Shown here: piece after piece, positions 1 to 6,399 of the stretch
How positions within the stretch are numbered: position 1 is the stretch's first letter
Layout: every line of letters begins with the position of its first letter
NCBI GenBank assembly: GCA_023257035.1
Contig: JALRDI010000162.1
Location: forward strand, 1-8,835
Source: Ilumatobacteraceae bacterium
GTDB lineage: Bacteria > Actinomycetota > Acidimicrobiia > Acidimicrobiales > Ilumatobacteraceae
Length of the DNA stretch: 8,835 nucleotides
Direction of reading: 5' to 3'
Translations under genes and position numbers: made by a program
The notes under the pieces: generated by a model
Told to the model about the DNA's origin: nothing
Databases searched by the model: none
What the model saw: only the letters and a program-made list of their open reading frames with translations

Positions 1-600
1 TATTTGTGTAATTAGTATAACCCAGGGTTATAGCTGTTCCGAGAAGAACCCCTACAAGACCTCCAATGCCTGACAAAACTATACTTTCTAATAAAAATTG
101 ATATCTTATTTCTCTTCTTGTTGCACCGATTGATCTTCTAACACCAATCTCCATTCTTCTTTCTAAGACAGACATGACCATAACGTTTGCTATGGCGACA
201 CCTCCAACAAGTAAAGCTACAGATCCAAGTCCTAACAATAAATTGGTGAAAGCTTCTTCAGCTGCTTGTTGTGCTTCAAGTGCATCGGAAGGGCGAGTCA
301 CTTCAACTTGGTCTGGATTTTCAGGGTTCATAGATGGAGCAAGTACTTCAACCACATCCTCAATAAAAGTTGGATTAGCTCTTAAGTATATAGTTGTCGG
401 CTCTTCATCAATACCAAAAAAAGTTTTATTAGTTTCAATATCTTCCTTAAATGTAATTTTGTTATTTAAATTTTCTCCTTTAATAAATTTAACTTTTAAA
501 TTGTTTTCAATAAACAATGTTGATTCATCAGTAATTTTATTTCTTTTTTTATTTGAAAGAATGTATAAATCTTTAAATTTAAAAGCTTGAGGTGTTTGAG
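1..600 (-). CDS. MacB/FtsX-type ABC transporter permease, C-terminal fragment (partial at both ends)
   Basis: A minus-strand frame stays open from the in-frame TGA at 614-616 down to position 1, with no convincing start. The translation has a soluble periplasmic-type part ending in an Asp/Glu/Gln-rich stretch (EALEAQQAAEEAF-like). A hydrophobic helix (LLLGLGSVALLVGGVAIANV, about 240-180) follows, then the cytoplasmic signature MSVLERRMEIGVRRSIGATR, then the next helix (GLVGVLLGTAITLGY). This 'ER..EIG.RR..GA' loop after the first helix is diagnostic of the FtsX/MacB permease family, which couples an ATPase to export or mechanotransmission at the inner membrane. The gene continues beyond the left edge. 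Its N-terminal helix and most of the MacB periplasmic domain should lie right of 600 but are replaced there by unrelated GC-rich DNA. Base composition is far more AT-rich than in the rest of the window. The substrate cannot be told. Confidence 0.85.
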
Positions 601-1152
601 TTAAAATTGAATTTCAAGTGGGCAAATGGCGGCGAGGCGGTCGAATGGCATCAAGACATCCAGTTTTGGCCGCACACCGATTTCAGTCCGCTCACGATCG
701 GTGTGTATCTCGACGACGTCAATGCCGAAATGGGACCAATGGGCGTTCTGCCAGGGAGCCATCATGGGAAGCTCTACAACCTGTACCGCGAAGACGGCTC
801 GTGGGGCGGAGCGATGAACGACAGCGACATTCAGGCCCTCAACCTCGATGACATGCGGTGGCTCGACGGACCGGCTGGGTCGGTCACGGTGCATAACTGC
901 TGTTTGGTGCATGGCTCGGTGGCGAACTCCTCGCTGCGACCTCGGCCGCTGCTATTGCAGACCTACTCGCGAGCCGACTCGTATCCAATACTTGGTATCG
1001 GGGCAAATGGGGTGACTGGGAAGCGGTCTGGTGTAGTGATCGGGGGTACTGCTCAGCAGTCAGTGACGGTGGACGGACGTGAGATTCCAGGTGCCCCAGA
1101 CTGGTCACAGCGGGGTGCTCCAACCATTTTTGGTTCACAGCACGACAAGTGA
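592..1152 (+). CDS. Phytanoyl-CoA dioxygenase (PhyH)-like Fe(II)/2-oxoglutarate oxygenase, 5'-truncated
   Basis: The frame shows the PhyH-type double-stranded beta-helix core. The iron-binding motif WHQD gives His20 and Asp22 (counted from the GTG at 592). The distal ligand is His107 in VHGSVANSS, and Arg118 is the likely 2-oxoglutarate-binding Arg (pattern H-x-S-x-x-N-x-S-x3-R). The segment GVYLDDV...GPMGVLPGSH is typical of the family's central strands. The C-terminus looks complete (APDWSQ...IFGSQ), but only about 186 residues remain of a family usually near 280-300, so roughly the first third is missing. Family-like sequence starts at about 'LNFKW' (near position 606). The GTG at 592 sits at the AT-rich/GC-rich junction and is very unlikely to be a real start. 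The substrate is unknown; such enzymes hydroxylate small molecules or side chains. It is followed after 54 bases by the M20D amidohydrolase. Confidence 0.85.
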   Translation: MFELKLNFKWANGGEAVEWHQDIQFWPHTDFSPLTIGVYLDDVNAEMGPMGVLPGSHHGKLYNLYREDGSWGGAMNDSDIQALNLDDMRWLDGPAGSVTVHNCCLVHGSVANSSLRPRPLLLQTYSRADSYPILGIGANGVTGKRSGVVIGGTAQQSVTVDGREIPGAPDWSQRGAPTIFGSQHDK

Positions 1153-1194
1153 CGTAGCGAAATTTCTGCCTGTCAGCAGATTCCGCGTTGTTCG

Positions 1195-1200
1195 TACAAT
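1195..1200 (+). promoter_or_regulatory. Candidate -10 box (TACAAT) for a leaderless transcript of the M20D gene
   Basis: TACAAT ends exactly six bases before the ATG at 1207, so transcription would begin at or next to the start codon. There is no Shine-Dalgarno sequence in the intervening GAATTC. No clear -35 hexamer is visible at 16-18 bases. The same arrangement recurs before four other genes in this window. Confidence 0.5.
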
Positions 1201-1206
1201 GAATTC

Positions 1207-2337
1207 ATGTCTGATCTGTTGACGTCGTTTCGTCACGAGTTGCATGCGCACCCTGAACTTGCACATTCCGAGCATGGAACTGCTGAGCGAGTCGTCAGCT
1301 TTATGCAGCAGTTCAACCCGACGGAGATCGTGACTGAGATTGGTGGCACGGGAGTCGTTGTGACATTCGACAGTGGTGTCGAGGGACCTCGCATGCTATT
1401 TCGCTGCGAACTCGACGCCTTACCGATTGTTGAAATCGGCGTTGGCAGTTACACCTCAGTTGATGTCGGTGTCTCCCACAAATGTGGACACGACGGCCAT
1501 ATGGCGATGATTGCCGGACTCGGTAAAGCGCTTTCTGAGCGGCCGCTCAAACGCGGTGTTGTCCACCTGCTCTTTCAGCCTGCTGAAGAGACTGGCACAG
1601 GCGCATCTGCAGTTCTTGATGACCCGGCATTCGATCGGTTCCGTCCCGACTTTGCTGTTGCCATTCACAACATGCCTGGGTTCCCACTGCATGCGGTGGT
1701 GATCAAATCCGGATCAATTACGGCGGCTGTACGAAGTTTTGTCGTTCGGTTTACTGGCCGCGTCGCTCACGCAAGCGAGCCTGAGAAGGGCGAGAACCCA
1801 TCGTTTGCGGTGGCGGATCTGTTGCGTGATGCCGACGCTCTTGTCGTTGCGGATCAACTTGACCCGAATTTTCGGTTGGTCACTCCGGTGCATGTGTCGG
1901 TTGGGTCTGTCGCGTACGGCGTCGCCGCCGGTGAGGGTGAGGTGCATTTCACCATCCGAGCCTCAAGTAACGATGGACTTGCTGAACTCCAGAGCGAAAT
2001 CGCGGAGATCGCTGAACGGGTGGCTTCTCGTGACGGGCTCACTGTGACCATTGATGTCGTTGAAGACTTTTTCGCCAACATCAATGACCCAGGGGTCACC
2101 GAACGAGTGCGTCGTGCAGCCGAGTCGTGCGGCCACGAGATTGTCGTGCCTGATGTCGGTATGAGAGCAGGGGAGGACTTTGGGCTGTTTACCGAACGGT
2201 TCCCGTGTTGTTTGGTGTTGCTCGGTGCGGGTGAAGAACACTTGCCGATTCATAACGCCGGCTATGACTTTCCTGACGAGCTGATTCCTACTGGCGTAGA
2301 ACTCTTTGAAGAGATCGTTCGTCAGGCAACAGCCTGA
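1207..2337 (+). CDS. M20D-family metallo-amidohydrolase (N-acyl amino acid / hippurate-hydrolase type)
   Basis: This 376-residue protein matches the usual length of M20D amidohydrolases (about 380-400). These cytoplasmic enzymes hydrolyse N-acyl or conjugated amino acids using a dinuclear metal centre. In order: the N-terminal R-x-E-L-H-x-H-P-E-L motif (residues 9-18); FRCELDALPIVE (65-76), a variant of the usual RADMDALP(V/I)xE; and HKCGHDGHMA (91-100), giving Cys93 and His95. Next are QPAEETGTGA (124-133), giving Glu127/Glu128; AIHNMPG with His154; the dimerisation-domain motif TGRVAHAS; and the closing PIHN with His349. All expected metal ligands are present, so the enzyme should be active. 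The ATG at 1207 is supported by the TACAAT box six bases upstream. It converges with the NTF2-like gene, with only four bases between stop codons. The precise substrate cannot be deduced. Confidence 0.9.
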   Translation: MSDLLTSFRHELHAHPELAHSEHGTAERVVSFMQQFNPTEIVTEIGGTGVVVTFDSGVEGPRMLFRCELDALPIVEIGVGSYTSVDVGVSHKCGHDGHMAMIAGLGKALSERPLKRGVVHLLFQPAEETGTGASAVLDDPAFDRFRPDFAVAIHNMPGFPLHAVVIKSGSITAAVRSFVVRFTGRVAHASEPEKGENPSFAVADLLRDADALVVADQLDPNFRLVTPVHVSVGSVAYGVAAGEGEVHFTIRASSNDGLAELQSEIAEIAERVASRDGLTVTIDVVEDFFANINDPGVTERVRRAAESCGHEIVVPDVGMRAGEDFGLFTERFPCCLVLLGAGEEHLPIHNAGYDFPDELIPTGVELFEEIVRQATA

Positions 2338-2341
2338 GTGA

Positions 2342-2803
2342 CTAGTTGCCGAGCGATTTCATTCGCTCAAGCATCTGACCCATCTGCTGATGGACGGCAT
2401 TCACTGCTTGAAGCGGCCTGACCATCACCTTGAACTCAATGATCTTGCCATCGTCGTCGCAGGTGATGATGTCGACGCCATTCACTGCCTTGCCATCAAC
2501 GGTGGTTTCGAATTCGAGCATTGCATGGTGGCCGTCGACGATTTCTTTTGAGTAGCGAAACTTGCCTGATGCGTCAGCGCCGTCGGCGATTGCTTCAGCA
2601 ACATTTGAGGCCTCGCCGGGTAGCGCCTGACTTGCGGCGTTGAGATAGAGCATGGTGATTGCTTTGCCCTCTTGGGGTGTGAACACCACAGGAGAGAGAA
2701 AGACGACATCATCGTGGAGAAGCTCGTCGAGCCCGCCTGGGAGTTTGCCTCGCATGTGGAGGTGCCAGCGCTCGATGACGTCGTGAATCGGTCCGTTTGC
2801 CAT
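2342..2803 (-). CDS. NTF2-like / SnoaL-like domain protein
   Basis: This 153-residue protein has the length and pattern of the NTF2-like (SnoaL/limonene-epoxide hydrolase fold) superfamily. An N-terminal helix (VIERWHLHMRG) leads to the short 'LLHDDVVFLSPVVF' strand region. A helix follows, then antiparallel strands (GHHAMLEFETTVDG, VNGVDIITCDDDGKIIEFKVMVRPL), and a C-terminal helix rich in Gln and Met. The motif 'I.EFKVMVRPLQAV' resembles a family of uncharacterised actinobacterial NTF2-like proteins. Such proteins are small-molecule-binding or isomerase/hydrolase scaffolds; no function can be assigned. The ATG at 2803 is supported by TACGGT six bases upstream and no Shine-Dalgarno site, which suggests its own leaderless transcript although it lies only 67 bases after the ACAD-like gene. 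Its stop is four bases from the stop of the converging M20D gene. Confidence 0.8.
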   Translation of the reverse strand: MANGPIHDVIERWHLHMRGKLPGGLDELLHDDVVFLSPVVFTPQEGKAITMLYLNAASQALPGEASNVAEAIADGADASGKFRYSKEIVDGHHAMLEFETTVDGKAVNGVDIITCDDDGKIIEFKVMVRPLQAVNAVHQQMGQMLERMKSLGN

Positions 2804-2809
2804 GAAATG

Positions 2810-2815
2810 ACCGTA
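2810..2815 (-). promoter_or_regulatory. Candidate -10 box (TACGGT) for the NTF2-like gene
   Basis: On the minus strand TACGGT is followed by CATTTC and then the ATG at 2803, the same six-base spacing as upstream of the M20D, PPOX and cupin genes. No Shine-Dalgarno sequence is present. A 5-bp stem (GCCGC/GCGGC, 2816-2828) lies just upstream. Confidence 0.45.
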
Positions 2816-2860
2816 GCCGCCCAGCGGCAGGCCTGATTAACCCGCTCGCTGCTGAACCCG

Positions 2861-2884
2861 CTCGGTCGAACTACATCGACCGAG
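2861..2884 (-). terminator. Perfect 9-bp inverted repeat overlapping the ACAD-like stop codon
   Basis: CTCGGTCGA (2861-2869) and TCGACCGAG (2876-2884) are exact reverse complements separated by six bases. The TAG stop of the ACAD-like gene (2871-2873) lies in the loop. No T-run follows on either strand, so it is not a classical Rho-independent terminator. It may be a U-less terminator, an mRNA 3'-end stabiliser or a protein-binding site. Confidence 0.4.
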
Positions 2885-3878
2885 TCAATTGATGATGTCT
2901 GATCTCACTTGTTTGGCTCTGCACGAGCAAAAACATCGCCTGTCGCGCAAGGAGTTGCGCATGGTGTGATGCTGCAATTGCACCGCCGCCCGAGGCTGCG
3001 ACAAGCATGGTGGCTGCGCGCATACACAGATCGCTTGCATTCGCTCGAGCAGCCGGAAGATCATCAACTGAGGCGGTGTCGAGCCGCTGTCGGGCGGTCA
3101 CATACTCGGCATCAAGCTCAGATGGACCAAGAAGCGATAGGCATCGCCCAGTGACACCGAGAGCCAGCGAGCCATTCGCCCGGAGACCCATCCGGTAACC
3201 CTCAAGCCACGAGTCAAATGACACCACGGAAGTGACGTCATCGCTCGAGATGAGATGTTGGTCAAAGGTGATGACAGCAGTCGACGAAGAGTTCACCGCC
3301 GCAAGTTCGAGCATGCTCGCCGACATCGTTGCCGACTCGATACCAGGGACAATTCCCCAGATGATCGAGTCTTGCCATCGGGCGGCAATGAGCACGATGT
3401 CCACATCGCCCCAACCGGTGATGTACGGAGCTGTTCCTGAAATCTGCCAGCCGTCACTGCACGGCTCTGCCCGCAGCACAGGTGTGCCTTGACGAAGGAG
3501 ATGAGCGAAGGCGACGCCTCCTCGTAGTTCACCGCTGGCAAGTCCGGCCGCATAGCGATGAGCTTCGCCCTCGCAGAGAGCCGTTGCTGACGCCGGGCCA
3601 GCATGCTGCTGCCAAATGAAGGCAGTGGTCAGGCAGCCACCGGCAAGAGCCTCGATGACAAGATTTCGATCTTCGTTCGAGAGGTTTGAACCGCCGACCG
3701 CTTCGGTCGAGAAGATGCCGTAGAGCCCAGCATCTTGCAGCGCCTGAAGCTGCTCGGTGGGAATCTTCCCGCTGCGGTCAACTTCAACCGCAGCAGGGAA
3801 GAGCGTTTTGTCGGCGAGCGAGCGTGCGACATCTACCAGCGGGTGATGCTCTGTTGCGGTGTCGCTCAAAACCGTCAC
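2871..3878 (-). CDS. Short acyl-CoA dehydrogenase-like (ACAD-fold) flavoprotein
   Basis: The translation follows the ACAD N-terminal and middle domains: a helical start with Leu/Gln-rich segments, 'GLYGIFSTEAVGG' and 'VIEALAGGCLTTAFIWQQHAG' (entry helices), then the beta-domain region 'ISGTAPYITGWGDVDIVLIAA'. The C-terminal four-helix region is short and ends 'ASGGGAIAASHHAQLLARQAMFLLVQ'. It lacks the usual R..YRD/EG terminal motif, and no catalytic-base Glu can be picked out. From the GTG at 3878 it has 335 residues, against about 380-400 for typical ACADs. It could be a non-dehydrogenase member such as a flavin-dependent monooxygenase-like or degenerate ACAD. The frame is open up to an ATG at 4046, but that extension overlaps DUF3501 out of frame and is low-complexity Ser/Pro/Thr, so GTG 3878 (or TTG 3869) is preferred. 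It lies 43 bases downstream of DUF3501. Confidence 0.75.
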   Translation of the reverse strand: MTVLSDTATEHHPLVDVARSLADKTLFPAAVEVDRSGKIPTEQLQALQDAGLYGIFSTEAVGGSNLSNEDRNLVIEALAGGCLTTAFIWQQHAGPASATALCEGEAHRYAAGLASGELRGGVAFAHLLRQGTPVLRAEPCSDGWQISGTAPYITGWGDVDIVLIAARWQDSIIWGIVPGIESATMSASMLELAAVNSSSTAVITFDQHLISSDDVTSVVSFDSWLEGYRMGLRANGSLALGVTGRCLSLLGPSELDAEYVTARQRLDTASVDDLPAARANASDLCMRAATMLVAASGGGAIAASHHAQLLARQAMFLLVQSQTSEIRHHQLTRSM

Positions 3879-3890
3879 AGTTAAAACTGT
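3877..3890. promoter_or_regulatory. Palindrome ACAGTT-AA-AACTGT across the start of the ACAD-like gene
   Basis: A perfect 6-bp inverted repeat with a two-base centre covers the GTG start and most of the TACAGT -10 candidate on the minus strand. A repressor bound here would block initiation. No regulator can be named. Confidence 0.35.
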
Positions 3891-3891
3891 A
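3886..3891 (-). promoter_or_regulatory. Candidate -10 box (TACAGT) for the ACAD-like gene
   Basis: TACAGT is followed by seven bases (TTTAACT) and then the GTG at 3878. There is no Shine-Dalgarno site. This supports a leaderless mRNA starting at the GTG, and so the short start, separate from the upstream DUF3501 operon. Confidence 0.45.
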
Positions 3892-3921
3892 GACGGTTGC
3901 TGGCACTCAGAACGGAGGGTG

Positions 3922-4524
3922 CTAGCCCCGGAGGTCGTCGAGGAGTTCCTCGGCGACCACGTTTGAGAGTGTGATGTCCTCGAGATAGGCGGGGTGATCG
4001 ATGGCGAGTGTGACATCGCCAGCGGCGAATGCGGCAACCTGCTCATCAGTGAGATCCCAGCGTAGATAGTGAACTGCAGCGGTTACGGCTTCACGGGTGA
4101 GGCCTTGCTCGTGTTGTTCGTCAATCACTGCACGAACCTCGTCGCCGTTTGACAGGCGCAAGACAACTGAGCGCTCGACATTTGCGAGCTTTGGAAGCCA
4201 TTCACGCATTTGATCGTCAGAGGTCAACTCGATAAACATCGTTGCACACAATTGGCCCTTTTCAGGGATCATCGGGTTGTAGATATCGAGTTCAACCTGG
4301 ATGTCGTCGTCGGTGACGAGTTTCTCGACACGGGCCATTTCCTGAATCTGGAAGCGGATCGTGTCACGATTCTCGAACAAGAAGGTGACGATCGTTCCGA
4401 GGTGCACTCGGCGGCGACGCTTGAGTTCGATCACATGAGGACGAAAGTCGTCGCGCTCGCGTTCGTACTCGCGTACGTCGGCGATATCTGAAAGTGAAAG
4501 TTTGCGGGTGTGTTGAGCAATCAT
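3922..4524 (-). CDS. DUF3501 family protein
   Basis: This 200-residue protein has the strongly conserved DUF3501 core: 'EYERERDDFRPHVIELKRRRRVHLG' (about 19-43), 'FLFENRDTIRFQIQEMARVEK' (48-68), and 'IQVELDIYNPMIPEKGQLCATMFIEL' (74-99). The length is typical. The biochemical function of the family is unknown; no catalytic residues or cofactor motif can be assigned, and no signal peptide or membrane segment is visible, so it should be cytosolic. From general knowledge, DUF3501 genes are often found beside rubrerythrin and GlpC/heterodisulfide-reductase-like Fe-S genes, as here, which suggests a role in the same redox or peroxide-defence pathway. The ATG at 4524 is fixed by a strong AAGGAG seven bases upstream. 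It starts 31 bases after the Fe-S gene ends, so the two are almost certainly co-transcribed. Confidence 0.9.
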   Translation of the reverse strand: MIAQHTRKLSLSDIADVREYERERDDFRPHVIELKRRRRVHLGTIVTFLFENRDTIRFQIQEMARVEKLVTDDDIQVELDIYNPMIPEKGQLCATMFIELTSDDQMREWLPKLANVERSVVLRLSNGDEVRAVIDEQHEQGLTREAVTAAVHYLRWDLTDEQVAAFAAGDVTLAIDHPAYLEDITLSNVVAEELLDDLRG

Positions 4525-4531
4525 GATGAAA

Positions 4532-4537
4532 CTCCTT
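4532..4537 (-). promoter_or_regulatory. Strong Shine-Dalgarno (AAGGAG) of DUF3501
   Basis: AAGGAG, seven bases from the ATG at 4524, lies in an 11-base block CCCCTAAGGAG (4532-4542) that also precedes rubrerythrin with the same spacing. It marks this gene as an internal operon gene translated from a leadered mRNA. Confidence 0.8.
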
Positions 4538-4555
4538 AGGGGGGATTGGGTTTCG

Positions 4556-5881
4556 TTATTCCTTGGGGATGCCGTATGCCCGGGCCATCACCGACAGCGG
4601 ATGTGACGGGGTAGCGCCGGTTTGTTCGGCGATGGCGGTGTTTGCAAGGCTGCAATCACCGGAGATGATGTTGTTTTCCGTTCCTCCACCAGCATTTTGA
4701 ATCTGGTCGGCAAGTTTCTTCGCAATCGGGATCGCAATGCCCTCATTGCCATCACGAAGACCCCACATACCGTCGGTCCCTGAACACTGCTGGATGAGTT
4801 TGACCTTCGCTCCGGTCAGTTTCATGAGGTCACGGCTCTTGAAGCCAATGTTCTGCGCTCGAAGGTGGCAGGCCGTGTGATAGGTGACGTTGTCTGGGAC
4901 TTCGCCTTCGAAGTTGGTGTCGAGCTCAGTGTCATCTGCCTTGTGAACCTTCACGAGGTACTCGGCTGCGTCGTAGCTATGGTCGGCGACGAGTTGAGCA
5001 TCTGCCTTGAACTCTGGGTCACAGTAGTCGAGGTAGTCCTTCTTTAAGACGTAGCCACAAGTGGGCTCTGGAACGACAATGTCGCCGCCTCCGGCACGAA
5101 TTTCATCGGCGAGAACCTTGACGTTCTTGTTCGCGACCTTGGTGAAGTGCTTCACGTCACCGGCATGCAACCACGGTGCGCCACAGCAACCAGCGGCAGT
5201 GTTGGTGCATTCGATGCCGTTCTTCTCATAGACGTTGACGAGGTCTTTTCCGACCTGAACGTCTTGGTATTCAACGAGGCAGGTCGGGAAGACGGTGACT
5301 TTGCCCTGCTTGCGCTCAGCGAGTTTCGCTGTGCGCTTCTTCATCCAGGTAGAGAATCGCTGCTTCGCATATGGAGGAAGGAGGCGAACTGCTGAAACAC
5401 CGGCGGTCTTCGCAACGGCCTTGCGAGCAACTGAACCTTCAGGCGCCTGAACAATCTTGTTGGTAAGGCCAGAAGTGGTGGTCGCAATTGTTCCGAGTAC
5501 ATCGGTGCGAGCCATGACCTGCGTCGTGATCTTCTGCTTAAGCGGCTTTTGGCCTGTCTCGTGGCGCATCGCTTCGGCGCGAAGCATGAGGCGAGGGAAG
5601 TCGAGTGCCCATTCGTGAAGCTCGGGAATGTACGGGCAGTTGACGTAGCAGAGCTTGCATTGGAAGCATTCGTCGATGACCTGGTCTTGTTCTGCTGGGG
5701 TGAGGCGGCCTGCATCCTGGTCATCGAACCGGTCGATGTAATCGAACAATGTTGGGAACGACGTGCAGAACTTAAAGCACAGGCGGCACCCGTGACACAA
5801 GTCGTAAACGCGAGTGAGTTCTTCGCGAACGTCTGCTTCGTCGAGATATTTCGGGTGGTGGGGATCGTACGTCGTGGTCAT
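4556..5881 (-). CDS. GlpC/HdrD-like (Fe-S)-binding oxidoreductase subunit with CCG domains
   Basis: This 441-residue cytoplasmic protein resembles the GlpC / heterodisulfide-reductase subunit D family. Two ferredoxin-type [4Fe-4S] motifs sit near the N-terminus: C29-x2-C32-x2-C35-x3-C39 and C72-x2-C75-x2-C78-x3-C82-P. A helical linker of about 110 residues follows, then two cysteine-rich CCG domains. The first has FPTC201, GCCG (232-234) and a PTCGY element. The second has TACH, a single-Cys QQCSGTDG in place of Cys-Cys-Gly, and SGDCS. Such subunits relay electrons between a flavin or quinone partner and a thiol or Fe-S centre. No GlpA/GlpB-like partner is present, and its neighbours are rubrerythrin and DUF3501, so it may deliver electrons to the peroxidase (inference). 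The start at 5881 is chosen for its GAGG five bases upstream. The frame extends to 5944, but that would run through the stem-loop at 5916-5958. Confidence 0.88.
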   Translation of the reverse strand: MTTTYDPHHPKYLDEADVREELTRVYDLCHGCRLCFKFCTSFPTLFDYIDRFDDQDAGRLTPAEQDQVIDECFQCKLCYVNCPYIPELHEWALDFPRLMLRAEAMRHETGQKPLKQKITTQVMARTDVLGTIATTTSGLTNKIVQAPEGSVARKAVAKTAGVSAVRLLPPYAKQRFSTWMKKRTAKLAERKQGKVTVFPTCLVEYQDVQVGKDLVNVYEKNGIECTNTAAGCCGAPWLHAGDVKHFTKVANKNVKVLADEIRAGGGDIVVPEPTCGYVLKKDYLDYCDPEFKADAQLVADHSYDAAEYLVKVHKADDTELDTNFEGEVPDNVTYHTACHLRAQNIGFKSRDLMKLTGAKVKLIQQCSGTDGMWGLRDGNEGIAIPIAKKLADQIQNAGGGTENNIISGDCSLANTAIAEQTGATPSHPLSVMARAYGIPKE

Positions 5882-5886
5882 TGTTG

Positions 5887-5890
5887 CCTC
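5887..5890 (-). promoter_or_regulatory. Shine-Dalgarno (GAGG) that sets the Fe-S gene start
   Basis: GAGG with a five-base spacer to the ATG at 5881 favours this start over the in-frame ATG-like start at 5944, which has no such signal and lies inside a stable hairpin. Confidence 0.65.
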
Positions 5891-5915
5891 AGGGTGTAGG
5901 GGAGCTAGTTGAGTT

Positions 5916-5958
5916 GTGTCGTGCTGGTGGGGGCGAACCCCCACCAGCGTTACGACAC
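5916..5958 (-). promoter_or_regulatory. Two-tier stem-loop with UUCG tetraloop between rubrerythrin and the Fe-S gene
   Basis: The upper stem is 10 perfect pairs (CTGGTGGGGG, 5924-5933, with CCCCCACCAG, 5938-5947) closed by CGAA on the plus strand, which is UUCG in the minus-strand mRNA. A lower stem of 7 perfect pairs (GTGTCGT, 5916-5922, with ACGACAC, 5952-5958) is separated from it by a 1/4-base internal loop. No T-tract follows on the transcribed strand, so it is probably an mRNA processing or stability element, or a partial attenuator, rather than a simple terminator. It lies 17 bases after the rubrerythrin stop and 25 bases before the GAGG of the Fe-S gene. Confidence 0.85.
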
Positions 5959-5975
5959 GGAAGACTCAGTGAAGA

Positions 5976-6392
5976 TCAGAGATCGTCGAGTCCTGTCTGG
6001 AAGCGACCGGCGTGGCTCTTCTCGGCGCGTGCAAGCGTCTCGAACCATTCTGCGATCTCATCAAAGCCCTCTTCGCGAGCGGTCTTTGCGAAGCCTGGGT
6101 ACATCTGGGTGTACTCGTAGGTCTCGCCTGCGATGGAGGCCTTCAAGTTCTCCTCTGTGTCACCAATTGGCTCACCTGAAGCTGGGTCACCAACTTCTGC
6201 GAGGTACTCGAGGTGGCCATGTGCGTGGCCGGTCTCGCCTTCGGCAACTGAGCGGAAAAGCGCAGCAGCGTCTGGGTAGCCCTCGATGTCTGCCTTTTGA
6301 GCGAACCAGAGGTAGCGGCGGTTTGCCTGGCTCTCGCCTGCAAATGCCTCTTTGAGGTTTTCGTGTGTCTTGGTGCCGTCAAGTCCGGCCAT
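5976..6392 (-). CDS. Rubrerythrin (ferritin-like diiron peroxidase, no rubredoxin domain)
   Basis: This 138-residue four-helix-bundle protein carries both diiron half-sites of rubrerythrin: Glu20 in [10 protein letters not shown]; Glu53 and His56 in EGETGH; Glu90/Glu93 in GETYEY; and Glu124 and His127 in AEKSH. Several of these occupy the numbers known from the Desulfovibrio enzyme (Glu20, Glu53, His56). Rubrerythrins reduce hydrogen peroxide to water in the cytosol. The classical C-terminal rubredoxin [Fe(SCys)4] domain is absent and the protein has no cysteine, so electrons must come from a separate carrier; the downstream two-[4Fe-4S] protein is an obvious candidate. The ATG at 6392 has a strong AAGGAG seven bases upstream. 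It follows the PerR-like gene by 48 bases with no hairpin between, consistent with one operon under peroxide control. Confidence 0.93.
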   Translation of the reverse strand: MAGLDGTKTHENLKEAFAGESQANRRYLWFAQKADIEGYPDAAALFRSVAEGETGHAHGHLEYLAEVGDPASGEPIGDTEENLKASIAGETYEYTQMYPGFAKTAREEGFDEIAEWFETLARAEKSHAGRFQTGLDDL

Positions 6393-6399
6393 GTCGTTG

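Noticed and set aside
174..590. Plus-strand open frame of 138 codons in the AT-rich part
   Set aside because: It is the antisense of the MacB/FtsX permease, whose minus-strand frame shows clear family motifs and transmembrane helices.
592..600. GTG 592 as a genuine start of the PhyH-like protein
   Set aside because: It would leave the enzyme without its N-terminal third and lies in the AT-rich flank of a probable chimeric junction.
1165..1180. Inverted repeat TCTGC-N6-GCAGA after the PhyH-like gene
   Set aside because: Five pairs and no T-run; it may be chance.
2839..2864. Direct repeat AACCCGCTCG, two copies 16 bases apart
   Set aside because: Short, only two copies, and partly within the hairpin region; no array or attachment-site structure around it.
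3879..4046. N-terminal extension of the ACAD-like protein to ATG 4046
   Set aside because: It overlaps DUF3501 in another frame, is low-complexity Ser/Pro/Thr and does not look like an ACAD N-terminus.
5882..5944. Longer start of the Fe-S protein at 5944
   Set aside because: It lies within the strong hairpin, has no Shine-Dalgarno and adds non-family sequence; 5881 has GAGG at five bases.
5909..6355. 148-codon plus-strand frame opposite rubrerythrin
   Set aside because: Arg/Ser-rich shadow of a well-supported rubrerythrin gene.
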